From NCBI RefSeq assembly GCF_013359725.1, contig NZ_JABFMW010000006.1, positions 93,561 through 157,560 on the forward strand: a stretch of DNA of 64,000 nt, read 5' to 3'. The notes under the pieces are model-generated. The model made no database searches. It worked only from the letters and a program-made list of their open reading frames with translations, and was not told the DNA's origin. This document shows, one piece after another, positions 27,186 through 36,088 of this stretch. Each line of letters starts with the position of its first letter. Positions within the stretch are counted from its first letter, which is position 1. This stretch comes from Pseudarthrobacter sp. C4D7 (GTDB lineage Bacteria; Actinomycetota; Actinomycetes; Actinomycetales; Micrococcaceae). The translations under genes were made by a program, and so were the position numbers.

Positions 27186-28129
27186 TGACCAACATGGCCG
27201 AAGACCTCAAGGCTCAAGAACCCCTCGCAGGGGCCGGACTGGCACCTGCTCCGGCAGACCGTCGTCGTGCGCCCGTCTCCAAACCCGGCAGGCGGTCCAC
27301 CCGGGAGCGGAAGAAGCGCAGCACGGACATCGCCATCTACGCCGTGCTGGCCGTGCTGGTGGTCGCGTTGATGGTGCCGTTCATCTGGATGCTCTCCTCC
27401 TCGCTGAAGGAGAACAACCAGGTCCTGACCGTCCCCATCCAGTGGATACCCAGCGAGTTCGTGTGGAGCAATTACGCTGATATCTGGACCCGGATCCCCA
27501 TGATGGGTTACCTGCAGAACTCGCTGTACCTGGCCGTGATCATCACGTGCCTGCAGGTCCTGACCGGTTCGCTGGCGGCCTACGGGTTCTCCAAGGTCCG
27601 CTTCCCGGGCCGGGACGTCCTGTTCCTGGCGTACATCGGGACCATCGCCGTTCCATGGCAGGCCTACATGGTGCCGCAGTACATCATGATGCAGAACCTG
27701 GGGCTGACCAACAGCTTCAACGCCCTGATCCTGCTGCAGGCGTTCGGCGCGTTCGGCGTGTTCCTGATGCGCCAGTACTACATGACCATTCCGGACGAAC
27801 TCTGCGAGGCAGCCCGGATCGATGGCCTGAGCGAGTACGGCATCTGGGCGCGGGTGATCCTGCCGCTGTCCAAGCCCGCCCTGGCCAGCCTGGCGCTGCT
27901 GACATTCGTGAACACCTGGAACGATTACATGGGACCGTTCATCTACCTCACCTCCAACCGCCTGTGGACGGTCCAGCTGGGCCTGCGTTCCTTCGTGGGC
28001 CAGTTCGATGCCGAGTACGCCATGATCATGACCGGGTCCGTCATCTCGGTACTGCCGATCCTGGTCATCTTCCTGATCGGCCAGCGCTACTTCATCCAGG
28101 GCATCGCCACGAGCGGCATGAAAGGATGA
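27185..28129 (+). CDS. ABC sugar permease, MalG-type
   Basis: 314 residues with six membrane helices after a charged N-terminal 50 residues. The EAA motif is CEAARIDGLSEYGIWARVILP near 200-220. Partner of the preceding permease; the one-base overlap TGATG indicates coupling. Confidence 0.93.
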   Translation: MTNMAEDLKAQEPLAGAGLAPAPADRRRAPVSKPGRRSTRERKKRSTDIAIYAVLAVLVVALMVPFIWMLSSSLKENNQVLTVPIQWIPSEFVWSNYADIWTRIPMMGYLQNSLYLAVIITCLQVLTGSLAAYGFSKVRFPGRDVLFLAYIGTIAVPWQAYMVPQYIMMQNLGLTNSFNALILLQAFGAFGVFLMRQYYMTIPDELCEAARIDGLSEYGIWARVILPLSKPALASLALLTFVNTWNDYMGPFIYLTSNRLWTVQLGLRSFVGQFDAEYAMIMTGSVISVLPILVIFLIGQRYFIQGIATSGMKG

Positions 28130-28134
28130 CCTCC

Positions 28135-28842
28135 ATGGCACAGCACCCGGTTCGTCGGCGCGGTTTGGCCGGCCGGATTCCCAGCCCCGGGTTCGAAACG
28201 TTCGGCGGGATCTTCGGCTTCATCTACACCTTCCTCGCGGGAAACGTGCTGATGGCCGTCGCCAACGCACCACTGGTGCTGTGCCTGGCCCTGGTGGCAG
28301 ACCCTGTTTCCGCCTGGCCCTTCTTCCTGGTGCTCGCTGTCACCGTTCCGCCATCGCTCGCCGGACTCTTCGCCTCCTTCCAGGCCCTGCACGACGACGG
28401 TGCGGCAGCGAAGCCCGTTACCTCCTTTGTTCGGGGCTACCGGCGCGGATTCCGGCGGGCGGCCCCGCTGGGGCTTGCCGCCGTGGCAGTGCTGCTGTTC
28501 CTGGGCGTGGACCTGGCCATTGTGCAGGCGATGCCCGCCGCGGCGGTCCTGGTGCCCGTGATCATAGTGGCGGCGGCTGTCGCGGCGAGTGTCGCTGTCA
28601 TGGCGATTGCCGGCGTCGTACTCCTGCCGAACACGACGCTGACGGACCTCTTGAAAGCGGCCCTTTACCTGTCCGTCCAGCGCTGGTACCTGAGCCTGGC
28701 CATGCTGGTTCTGCTCGGAATCATCGCGGCAGCGGCCCTGCTGCAGCCAATCCTGGGCGTGGCGCTGGCACCGGCCCCGCTGCTGTTCGTCGTGTGGAGC
28801 AACGCCTCCTACGCCTATTCGTCCGCACTTCGCTCTTCCTAG
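28135..28842 (+). CDS. YesL-like (DUF624) membrane protein
   Basis: 235 residues with five hydrophobic helices and the DUF624 start ETFGGIFGFIYTFLAGNVLM. YesL-type proteins sit beside ABC importers for pectin-derived and other sugars; their role is unknown. I chose ATG 28135 with AAAGGA eight bases upstream. An alternative ATG at 28126 would overlap the permease stop. Confidence 0.82.
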   Translation: MAQHPVRRRGLAGRIPSPGFETFGGIFGFIYTFLAGNVLMAVANAPLVLCLALVADPVSAWPFFLVLAVTVPPSLAGLFASFQALHDDGAAAKPVTSFVRGYRRGFRRAAPLGLAAVAVLLFLGVDLAIVQAMPAAAVLVPVIIVAAAVAASVAVMAIAGVVLLPNTTLTDLLKAALYLSVQRWYLSLAMLVLLGIIAAAALLQPILGVALAPAPLLFVVWSNASYAYSSALRSS

Positions 28843-28851
28843 GACTCCCCT

Positions 28852-30600
28852 TTGCCCACTTTTGCCATCGGCGACCGCGATTTCCTCTTGAATGGGGAAC
28901 CGTTCCGCATCCTCTCCGGCGCCATCCACTACTTCCGGGTCCACCCGGACCTTTGGGCGGACCGGATCCACAAGGCACGCCTGATGGGGCTGAACACCAT
29001 CGAAACGTACGTCCCATGGAACGAACACTCCCCCACTCCCGGAGCCTTCCGGACCGATGGCGGCCTGGACCTCGGCCGCTTCCTTGACCTGGTCGCCGCC
29101 GAAGGACTGCACGCGATTGTCCGGCCGGGCCCCTACATCTGCGCGGAATGGGACAACGGCGGCCTGCCGGCATGGCTGTTCACGGATCCAACCATCGGCG
29201 TGCGCAGCAGCGAACCCGGTTACCTGGCGGCCGTGGACCGCTTCATGGAGCAGCTGCTGCCCATCGTGGTGGAGCGGCAGGTCACCCGGGGTGGTCCGGT
29301 GGTCCTCTTTCAGATCGAAAACGAATACGGGGCGTACGGCTCGGACAAGGCCTATCTGCAGCACCTGGTGGACTCAGCGAAGCGGGCCGGAGTGGACGTC
29401 CCGCTGTTCACCTGTGACCAGCCCTTCGGCACCATGATTGAGGACGGCTCGCTGCCTGGGCTGCACAAGACCGGCACCTTTGGGTCACGGGCCGACGAAC
29501 GCCTGGCCTTCCTGCGGGAGCGGCAGCCGGACGGCCCGCTGATGTGCGCGGAGTTCTGGAACGGCTGGTTCGACAACTGGGGCACCCACCACCACACCAC
29601 CGACGCCGCAGCCTCCGCAGCTGAACTCGACGCCCTGCTCACCGCGGGGGCATCCGTGAACATCTACATGTTCCACGGCGGCACCAACTTCGGGTTCACC
29701 AACGGCGCCAATGACAAGGGCATCTACGAACCCACCATCACCTCCTACGATTACGACGCCCCGCTCACCGAGGACGGCCACCCCACCGGGAAGTACTTTG
29801 CGTTCCGGGACGTGATCGCCAGGCATTTTCCAGTGCCGGCAGAGGTTCCTGCGCCCCGGCCAAGGGCCACGGAATCCGTGGTCACGGTTTCCTCGGCAGC
29901 GACGCTGCTGGACGTTGTGTCCGCGGGCCCTGCAGAGAAGATGCAGGGCACTATTCCGCCGAGCGAGGCCACCGGCCAGTACCGCGGCTTTTTCGTGTAC
30001 GAACGGGAGCTGGCCAACGGCGGCGTCCTCACCTTCGGACAGGTCCGCGACCGCGCCCAATTCTTCCTGGACGGACTGCCCCTTGGCACGCTCAGCCGTG
30101 AACTCGGCGAACGGTCCATCGTCATCCCCCGTGACGGGCTGCTGCAGATCCTAATGGAGGACCAGGGCCGCGTGAATTACGGGCCACGAATCGGTGAGGC
30201 GAAAGGCCTGATCGGGCCCGCGCTGCTCGACGGCGCGGAAGTGCTGGATTGGAATCTGCGTCCGGTTGACCTTTCATCGCTGCAGATGTTCCGGGCTGCA
30301 GCCAACCAACTGTCCGGTTCGGGGGGTGTGGCCGGGCCATCCATGTCCTTCGCCATGTTCGAGGCCGACGGCCCCGGAGACCGCTACCTGTGCCTTGACG
30401 GCTGGACCAAAGGCAACGCCTTTATCAACGGATTCAATCTAGGCCGCTACTGGAGCCGCGGCCCGCAACGGACCCTTTACGTCCCCGGACCCCTGATCCG
30501 TGAAGGCACGAACGAACTCGCCATCCTTGAACTGCAATCCAGCTCTTCACGGGATCTTCGCTTTGTGCACGGCCCGGACCTGGGGCCCGACGAAAAGTAG
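28852..30600 (+). CDS. Beta-galactosidase, GH35
   Basis: 582 residues, the short bacterial GH35 form. Signatures are LSGAIHYFRVHPDLWADRI, the acid/base Glu158 in FQIENEYGAYG, and nucleophile Glu234 in MCAEFWNGWFDNWG. C-terminal jelly-roll domains end with FINGFNLGRYWSRGPQRTLY. No signal peptide, so it acts on imported galactosides. The start is TTG, ten bases after the YesL stop. It closes the plus-strand operon. Confidence 0.93.
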   Translation: MPTFAIGDRDFLLNGEPFRILSGAIHYFRVHPDLWADRIHKARLMGLNTIETYVPWNEHSPTPGAFRTDGGLDLGRFLDLVAAEGLHAIVRPGPYICAEWDNGGLPAWLFTDPTIGVRSSEPGYLAAVDRFMEQLLPIVVERQVTRGGPVVLFQIENEYGAYGSDKAYLQHLVDSAKRAGVDVPLFTCDQPFGTMIEDGSLPGLHKTGTFGSRADERLAFLRERQPDGPLMCAEFWNGWFDNWGTHHHTTDAAASAAELDALLTAGASVNIYMFHGGTNFGFTNGANDKGIYEPTITSYDYDAPLTEDGHPTGKYFAFRDVIARHFPVPAEVPAPRPRATESVVTVSSAATLLDVVSAGPAEKMQGTIPPSEATGQYRGFFVYERELANGGVLTFGQVRDRAQFFLDGLPLGTLSRELGERSIVIPRDGLLQILMEDQGRVNYGPRIGEAKGLIGPALLDGAEVLDWNLRPVDLSSLQMFRAAANQLSGSGGVAGPSMSFAMFEADGPGDRYLCLDGWTKGNAFINGFNLGRYWSRGPQRTLYVPGPLIREGTNELAILELQSSSSRDLRFVHGPDLGPDEK

Positions 30601-30901
30601 CGGGCATGGCCCACGCGCCGAGGTCGAAGCGATGCATCCCCGGCTGATGATCGGGCAGTGCTTGGGCCATGCAGTCGTTGAACAGGCACCGCGCAACCCG
30701 GAAGAGGCGCCTCTATCCCCCTGGCCCGGCGGGCTGCTTCACGCTCACCCGGGCACTGGCCGCGCCCAGGGGATTAATCCTGCTTTCCAGCCTCCGCTCG
30801 AGCCGTTGCGAACCTATCGGGTCAGGATTCATGATGGGAAAGGTGCCCATACGAGTGTTTGGAGGCGTGTGGAGCGCCGGATGCGAGGACTGCGGTGAGA
30901 A
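30601..30901. other. Intergenic region, no gene seen
   Basis: 300 bp between the GH35 gene and the GlxA-type regulator. Short readings exist in several frames, but none has family-like composition. It should hold the promoter for the regulator; I see no clear -35/-10 pair. Confidence 0.5.
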
Positions 30902-31884
30902 GTGAGTGATCGTGGCAGGACCATCGGGTTCCTGGTCCACGACAACGTCACGATGATGGACGTCGCCGGGCCAGCTGACGTGTTCCATCATGCCAATGCC
31001 TTTGGCGCCGACTATAAGACGGTTATGGTTTCGGCGGACGGCCAAGCCAAACGGGCTGCAAACGGCCACTTTTTGATGGTGGAGTCCACCGCCGCGCGGG
31101 CAGGTGCCCTGGACACGGTGCTGGTTCCTGGGGCCTACGGTATGGTGGCCAAGCCTTTTGAGCAGGAACTGGTTGACGCCGTGGGTCAGCTGACGACCGG
31201 TGCCACAAGGATTGCATCCGTTTGCACTGGTGCTTTTCTCCTGGCGCACACGGGTTTGTTGAACCACCGGAACGCGACAACGCACTGGACCCAGGTCGAG
31301 CGGTTCAGAAAGTCATTTCCCCTGGTGAATGTAGTCCCCGATGCGTTGTTTGTGCAGGATGATTCGATCATCACGTCCGCCGGCATCAGTTCCGGCGTGG
31401 ACCTGGCGTTGTTCATGGTTGAGGACGACTATGGTCCTGAAGTAGCCCGCGCCGTCGTACGGCAAATGGTCATATTCAACAACGGCCAGGCGGGCAATCC
31501 CAGCATTCGGTTGCCGTCGCTGCCACCACGTCCCGGGACCATGTCCTGAGGGAACTTTTGGACCGGATCACAGCCGAGCCTGCGGCTGATTACTCGATCG
31601 ATGCCATGGCCGCCATGACACATCTCAGTGCCAGCAGCCTGGCCCGCAGGTTCCAGGAGGCAACCCGGACCAGTCCGGCCCGGTATGTCGAAAAGGTGCG
31701 GATCGAAGCCGCGCAGGCAATGCTTCAACACGGAGCCACCGTTGCAGCCACTGCAGCCGCAACTGGATTCGGAAGTGCAGAGACTATGAGGCGCGTTTTC
31801 ACGCAGAAGGTCGGAATGAGTCCCTCCCTATATCTCAAGCGACTCATGCTGCGAGACGGCGACGACGGTCACCTCCCCGCGTGA
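30902..31884 (+). pseudogene. GlxA-like AraC regulator (DJ-1/PfpI domain plus HTH), split by a one-base frameshift
   Basis: The first part (GTG 30902 to TGA 31549) encodes the amidotransferase-like domain of GlxA-type regulators: IGFLVHDNVTMMDVAGPADV, IASVCTGAFLLAHTG, NATTHW, TSAGISSGVDLAL. The AraC helix-turn-helix (SIDAMAAMTHLSASSLARRF, then ATGFGSAETMRRVFTQKVGM) is in another frame up to 31884. Near 31494, adding one G to GCGGGCAA joins them as ..GQSQHSVAVAATTSRDHVLREL.., which matches the family. As read, sensing and DNA-binding parts are separated, so the regulator is inactive unless the base is a sequencing loss. Confidence 0.85.
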
Positions 31885-32058
31885 TGTTCGCACCCTGACG
31901 CTATTTGTGGGTTTCCTGACGGAATCAGCGGGTCCCCTGGTACTTGTCCGGGACGATGCTTGACGTACTGCACATAGCCGGGAACCACCGTTCGTCCTCG
32001 CCCTCAAGCACCGTCCCCGCCCTGATTGTCCGCACGGCAATGAAATGGAACAACGACC

Positions 32059-32613
32059 ATGACAGCTGATCACAAGACGCTGGTCCTTCTGGACCATCCC
32101 AACCTTTCCGCATCCCGTATCAACAGGGCGCTCTCATCCGCGCTCAAGGATGCACCGGATCTAACGGTGCACGACCTGCGACGCCTGTACCCGGAAGGCC
32201 ACATCGACCTTGCCGCAGAGAGGGCCGCGGTGGAGGCGGCCGAGAACATCGTCCTGCAATACCCCACCCACTGGTACGCGCCTCCGGCATTCCTCAAAAC
32301 CTGGCTCGATGAAGTGCTGGTCCGCGGCTGGGCCTACGGCACCGGCGCATCCGGGGCACTTGCAGGCAAGACACTCCGGGTTGCCACCAGCACGGGCGGC
32401 GCCGGAGAGGCCTACTCCCCTGACGGCTTCCACGGATGGGACTACAACGACATCCTCATCCCGCTGCAGGCCACAGCCCGGCGGCTCGGAATGCAATGGC
32501 TCCGCCCCTTCGTCCTGCACGGCGTACGGAACGTGACGGACGAACAGCTGCAGGACCTCGCGCAGGACTACAGGAACCTCCTGTCGTTGAGCACCGTGCG
32601 GGAGCACGTCTAA
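32059..32613 (+). CDS. NAD(P)H-dependent flavodoxin-fold oxidoreductase (KefF/MdaB type)
   Basis: 184 residues with a flavodoxin-like fold: TLVLLDHPNLSASRINRAL at the start, the FMN-contact loop VLQYPTHWYAPPAFLKTWLD, and VATSTGGAGEAYSPDGFHGW. It is related to quinone reductases and the KefF/KefG ancillary proteins. It is probably a target of the neighbouring GlxA-type regulator, judging from context only. Confidence 0.87.
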   Translation: MTADHKTLVLLDHPNLSASRINRALSSALKDAPDLTVHDLRRLYPEGHIDLAAERAAVEAAENIVLQYPTHWYAPPAFLKTWLDEVLVRGWAYGTGASGALAGKTLRVATSTGGAGEAYSPDGFHGWDYNDILIPLQATARRLGMQWLRPFVLHGVRNVTDEQLQDLAQDYRNLLSLSTVREHV

Positions 32614-32793
32614 GCGACGCCGTCGAGAACCCTCAGCGATAGGACAAGCGCAATGAAACGCATGTGATCCTGAAGCCTTTCAGGCTCCGGCATGCGCTCT
32701 TTCCATCAGCGTGCCTGGAATATGTGAGCTCTTGACGGCTCTGCGTGGGGCGCCCATATTGAAAGGGCGTACCTCAGCTCGGGAGGCAGAAAG

Positions 32794-33435
32794 ATGGTGG
32801 ACGTCCCGGATTTGGTCGAATCCGTCGTTCAGTCCGTTCATTTGCCCGCAGGCATGGCGGGCCCGGAGCCGATGGAATTCGATGTGCGGTGTTTCCTGCT
32901 CAGGGACCGGAGCGGACTCCTTTTGGTGGACGCCGGCATGAACACCGCCCCTGACGACATCGGCTCAGCCCTCAGCCGGCTTGGAGCGCAATGGGCGGAC
33001 CTCACCGACATCATCATCACGCATTCGCATCCCGACCACACCGGCGGGCTGCAGGCAGTGACGGCCCAGGCCCCAGGCGCAACGGTATGGGCTGGTGGAC
33101 CCGACATATCCGATATTCGCTCGGAGGTGCCGGTCCGGCCGCTGCACGAGGGAGACTACGTCCGCCCCCTGCGGGTCATTTCGGCTCCAGGCCACACGAA
33201 GGGGCACATCTGCCTGCTATGGGAATCCGAAGGGCTGCTGTTCGCCGGGGACGCCGTCGGCACGGTCGAGGGAGTAATGACGCGTCCGCCGGCGCCCTTT
33301 ACTGCCGACCCGGCGGCAGCCGAGGCTACGCTCGGAAAGCTCGCAGCATTGGACCCGGTCCGGATGCTTTTCTCGCACGGCGACGAAGTGCCCGACCCCG
33401 TACATCAGCTGCGACGGCTCGTTGTAGGCGGCTAG
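32794..33435 (+). CDS. MBL-fold metallo-hydrolase
   Basis: 213 residues with the metallo-beta-lactamase signature THSHPDHTGG near residues 72-81, LLVDAGMN before it, APGHTKGHICL and the metal Asp in LLFAGDAVGT; the last His is in MLFSHGDEV. Hydrolase of unknown substrate. The ATG is preceded by GGAGGCAGAAAG. Confidence 0.88.
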   Translation: MVDVPDLVESVVQSVHLPAGMAGPEPMEFDVRCFLLRDRSGLLLVDAGMNTAPDDIGSALSRLGAQWADLTDIIITHSHPDHTGGLQAVTAQAPGATVWAGGPDISDIRSEVPVRPLHEGDYVRPLRVISAPGHTKGHICLLWESEGLLFAGDAVGTVEGVMTRPPAPFTADPAAAEATLGKLAALDPVRMLFSHGDEVPDPVHQLRRLVVGG

Positions 33436-33448
33436 GAAAGGATTTCTC

Positions 33449-33829
33449 ATGACCAGGGAGGTCATCAAATCGACCAATGCTCCGGGCTCTCCGCTCTTTA
33501 GCCAAGGCGTTAAGGCGGGACCGTTCGTGTTTGTTTCGGGCATTGTCGGCATCGACCCGAGCAGCGGACACACTGCGGGCGACGGTATCCAAGCTCAGAC
33601 GCGCCAAGCTCTTGCGAACTGCGAGGCCATCCTTCGGGAAGCGGGAGCAGGCCTGGCTGACGTGGTCGAGGTCGGGGTGCTGCTCAGTGATCCGTCCGAC
33701 TTCGCGGGACTCAACGAGGAGTATGCGCGCTGGTTCCCGGATGACCCTCCCACGCGCTATGTTGCACGTCTCGGCGTTGATCTTGAGGGCATTCTGGTGT
33801 CGGTCCGCATGACAGCCTTTATCAGCTGA
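33449..33829 (+). CDS. RidA family (YjgF/YER057c/UK114) deaminase
   Basis: 126 residues: STNAPGSPLFSQGVKAGPFVFVSGIVGIDP at the N-terminus and the C-terminal conserved PPTRYVARLGVDLEGILVSV. RidA proteins hydrolyse reactive imines/enamines. The usual catalytic Arg lies in this last motif. It lies 13 bp after the MBL gene with GGAAAGGA as Shine-Dalgarno, so it is co-transcribed. Confidence 0.9.
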   Translation: MTREVIKSTNAPGSPLFSQGVKAGPFVFVSGIVGIDPSSGHTAGDGIQAQTRQALANCEAILREAGAGLADVVEVGVLLSDPSDFAGLNEEYARWFPDDPPTRYVARLGVDLEGILVSVRMTAFIS

Positions 33830-33862
33830 GGCCGGCTCGACAAAGGACCCGTTCCGCCAGGG

Positions 33863-34270
33863 CTAACCCCGACGCCGGTGGCCGCGGGCCAGGATCACCT
33901 CGGCGGCGGCTGCCAGGGCCGGCAGGAAGGTGACGACGGCGGCCAGGCACCGCAGCAGACTGTACGGGTCATCCCAGGTGGTCCACCCAACAAGAACCCC
34001 CGGCAGCCCGGCGCAGACGCTCACCCACACCTTGTGGCCGCGGAGGTGGGACCATGCGGCGGCCGTAACGGACAGCAGGCAGCCGCCGTAGACGTACCGG
34101 TTCCCCACCCAGACCTGCTCCTGCTGTGCGGGGTTGGGAAGCCAGAGATACCAGCCGGCACGCACGATCCCGTAACCGATCAGCAGCATGGAGGCGAGCA
34201 GGAGCAGCGCCCAGGCAATGGCCCCGGCGCCCCGCCGGTCCTCAGCTGACCCTGGCGTGGTCCAAAGCAT
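33863..34270 (-). CDS. Small multi-pass membrane protein
   Basis: 135 residues with about four hydrophobic helices (AIAWALLLLASMLLIGYGIV; YVYGGCLLSVTAAAW; VWVSVCAGLPGVLVGW; CLAAVVTFLPALAAAAEVIL). The proposed ATG at 34268-34270 lies inside the end of the upstream gene, an overlap of 29 bp. The function is not recognised. Confidence 0.65.
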   Translation of the reverse strand: MLWTTPGSAEDRRGAGAIAWALLLLASMLLIGYGIVRAGWYLWLPNPAQQEQVWVGNRYVYGGCLLSVTAAAWSHLRGHKVWVSVCAGLPGVLVGWTTWDDPYSLLRCLAAVVTFLPALAAAAEVILARGHRRRG

Positions 34271-34805
34271 CAATGAGCTCTCCGGAATCCTCAACATCGT
34301 AGAAGGCGACCGTTTGCCCGCGTCCGAGGTTAAAGAAGTCCATTCCAGTGTTTTGAGGCATGCCACCGCCGAAAAGACCACCCATGCCCTGATACCCGAA
34401 GGTCACGCTGACGTGCCGTCCGTCTCTGGACCGATCAACCTTTGTAGGAGTGGCGTTGAGCGAAGACTCGGAAACCGACCTGTCGCCGACGCAGACGATC
34501 GCACGCCGGTCGGTGAGGCCGTAGACCGTGCGGAGCTTCCGCCGCTTCTTGACGATGAACCTGCCAAAGATGATGTAGAGGCCGACGAGAACGAAAGGGA
34601 TGCCCCAGAGCAGGAAGAAGGGCTGCTTGGCCGTGGTGACCACCATGACCTCCCAGAAGATTGCAAACCCGCCCCAGAGGACGCTGAACGGTACCAGGAA
34701 AGCGTCCGCGCCGGTGAACCGAACCTGCGGATCAGGTCGACCGGTCCACAGCAGCCTTTCGCCTTGTCGAAGAAGGGGCAGAATCCGGCTGCGGGGGTCA
34801 TCCAT
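34242..34805 (-). CDS. Membrane protein with PH-like domain
   Basis: 187 residues: a short cytoplasmic start (MDDPRSRILPLLRQGERLLW), two membrane helices (FLVPFSVLWGGFAIFWEVMVV and PFFLLWGIPFVLVGLYIIFG) and a C-terminal domain with YGLTDRRAIVCVG typical of bacterial PH-like (bPH) proteins. The usual role is unknown. I chose the ATG at 34803-34805, because the upstream extension does not look coding. Confidence 0.75.
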   Translation of the reverse strand: MDDPRSRILPLLRQGERLLWTGRPDPQVRFTGADAFLVPFSVLWGGFAIFWEVMVVTTAKQPFFLLWGIPFVLVGLYIIFGRFIVKKRRKLRTVYGLTDRRAIVCVGDRSVSESSLNATPTKVDRSRDGRHVSVTFGYQGMGGLFGGGMPQNTGMDFFNLGRGQTVAFYDVEDSGELIDALDHARVS

Positions 34806-34998
34806 GCCCGAAGTCTTACACAGTAGAACCTGCGTGGACAGTTGGAACTCCGACCACTGCGGGGATGAATCCGACGAGGCCGCCGGGGGCCCTGTCCCTC
34901 CAACCCGGCGTTGGGATGTGTCCACCTAGGCGTGACTGCTGCGTACGTAACATCTTGACGCCGCCATGTGGTGCAGGTTACTGTTCTTTCTGTCGGTT

Positions 34999-35022
34999 AT
35001 ACGAATAACTGATACGAATAAC
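34999..35022 (+). promoter_or_regulatory. Operator of the fructan operon: direct repeats of ATACGAATAAC
   Basis: Two copies of ATACGAATAAC (34999-35009 and 35012-35022) are spaced 13 bp apart. The first sits in the palindrome GTTAT-ACGA-ATAAC. They end 11 bp before the AAGGAGG Shine-Dalgarno of the LacI gene, so they are probably its autoregulatory operator, controlling the whole operon. Confidence 0.6.
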
Positions 35023-35044
35023 CATTTGGCTCAAGGAGGTGCCC

Positions 35045-36088
35045 ATGGCCAGGTCCCGCCCCCGCTCCGGACCCACCATGCATGACGTGGCGGCTGCCGC
35101 AGGAGTGTCCCAGGCTACCGTCTCCCTGGTCCTGAATTCGGCGTCCGGTTCCCGGTTTTCGGACGAGACCCGCCAGCGGGTGAACGACGCTGTCCAGCAG
35201 CTTGGCTACCGTACTAACGCCCACGCCAAAACCCTCCGGGAAGGCATTTCCGGAATCATCGGGTTCCTTGGTGACGCCGTCGCCACCACACCTTTCGCAG
35301 GAAAGATCATCGAAGGGGCACAGGAACGCGCGTGGGAAGACGGCCTGCTTCTGCTGACCATGAACACTGGTGGAGACAAGGCACTGGAATCAGCGTCGCT
35401 GGATTCCATGCTCTCCTACAAGGTCGCCGGCGTCGTTTACGCGGGGATGTACCACCGCCGGCTCGATGTCCCCGAAGCGCTGGAGGCAGTCCCCTCGGTG
35501 GTGCTGAATTCCCAGGACCGCAAGCTGCGCCTTCCCAGCGTCGCCCCGGATGAGGAACTGGGGGGTTACACCGCCACCCGGCACCTCATCGAAGCCGGAC
35601 ATACGCAGGTAGCGATGATTAACATCGAAACCCTGGAAAGCGAACTCCCCGCAGCCGTGGGACGCTTCAACGGCTACACCAAGGCAATGACCGAGGCCGG
35701 AATCCCGGTGTCATCGGGCCTGGTCCGCTTCGGCACCGGCAACGAAGACGATGGTTTCACCTATGCGACGGAGCTGCTGACATCCGGCAATCCCCCGACC
35801 GCCATCTTCTGCGCCAACGACCGCACCGCATGGGGGGCCTACCAGGCCGCCGCGGAGCTGCACCTTTCGATCCCCGGCGATGTATCCATTGTTGGCTTCG
35901 ACAACCAGGAGACTCTGGCCCCGCACCTGAGGCCGGGACTCACCACTCTAGAGCTGCCATTTGTCGAGATGGGGCGCCGTGCCGTCGACCTCATCCTGCA
36001 GGGCGCCGAACCTGACGGGCGGGTCGAGTTCATGACCTGCCCGCTGATTGAACGGAACTCAGTGACACATCCGAAGGAGAAGCCATGA
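35045..36088 (+). CDS. LacI family transcriptional regulator of the fructan operon
   Basis: 347 residues with the LacI HTH (TMHDVAAAAGVSQATVSLVL) near residues 12-32, hinge (QQLGYRTNAHAKTL) and sugar-binding core (IIGFLGDAVATTPFAGKIIE; FCANDRTAWGAYQAAAEL; VSIVGFDNQETLAPHLRPGL). The start at ATG 35045 has AAGGAGG at ideal spacing; the GTG at 35039 is inside the Shine-Dalgarno. It overlaps the next permease gene (ATGA). Confidence 0.94.
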   Translation: MARSRPRSGPTMHDVAAAAGVSQATVSLVLNSASGSRFSDETRQRVNDAVQQLGYRTNAHAKTLREGISGIIGFLGDAVATTPFAGKIIEGAQERAWEDGLLLLTMNTGGDKALESASLDSMLSYKVAGVVYAGMYHRRLDVPEALEAVPSVVLNSQDRKLRLPSVAPDEELGGYTATRHLIEAGHTQVAMINIETLESELPAAVGRFNGYTKAMTEAGIPVSSGLVRFGTGNEDDGFTYATELLTSGNPPTAIFCANDRTAWGAYQAAAELHLSIPGDVSIVGFDNQETLAPHLRPGLTTLELPFVEMGRRAVDLILQGAEPDGRVEFMTCPLIERNSVTHPKEKP

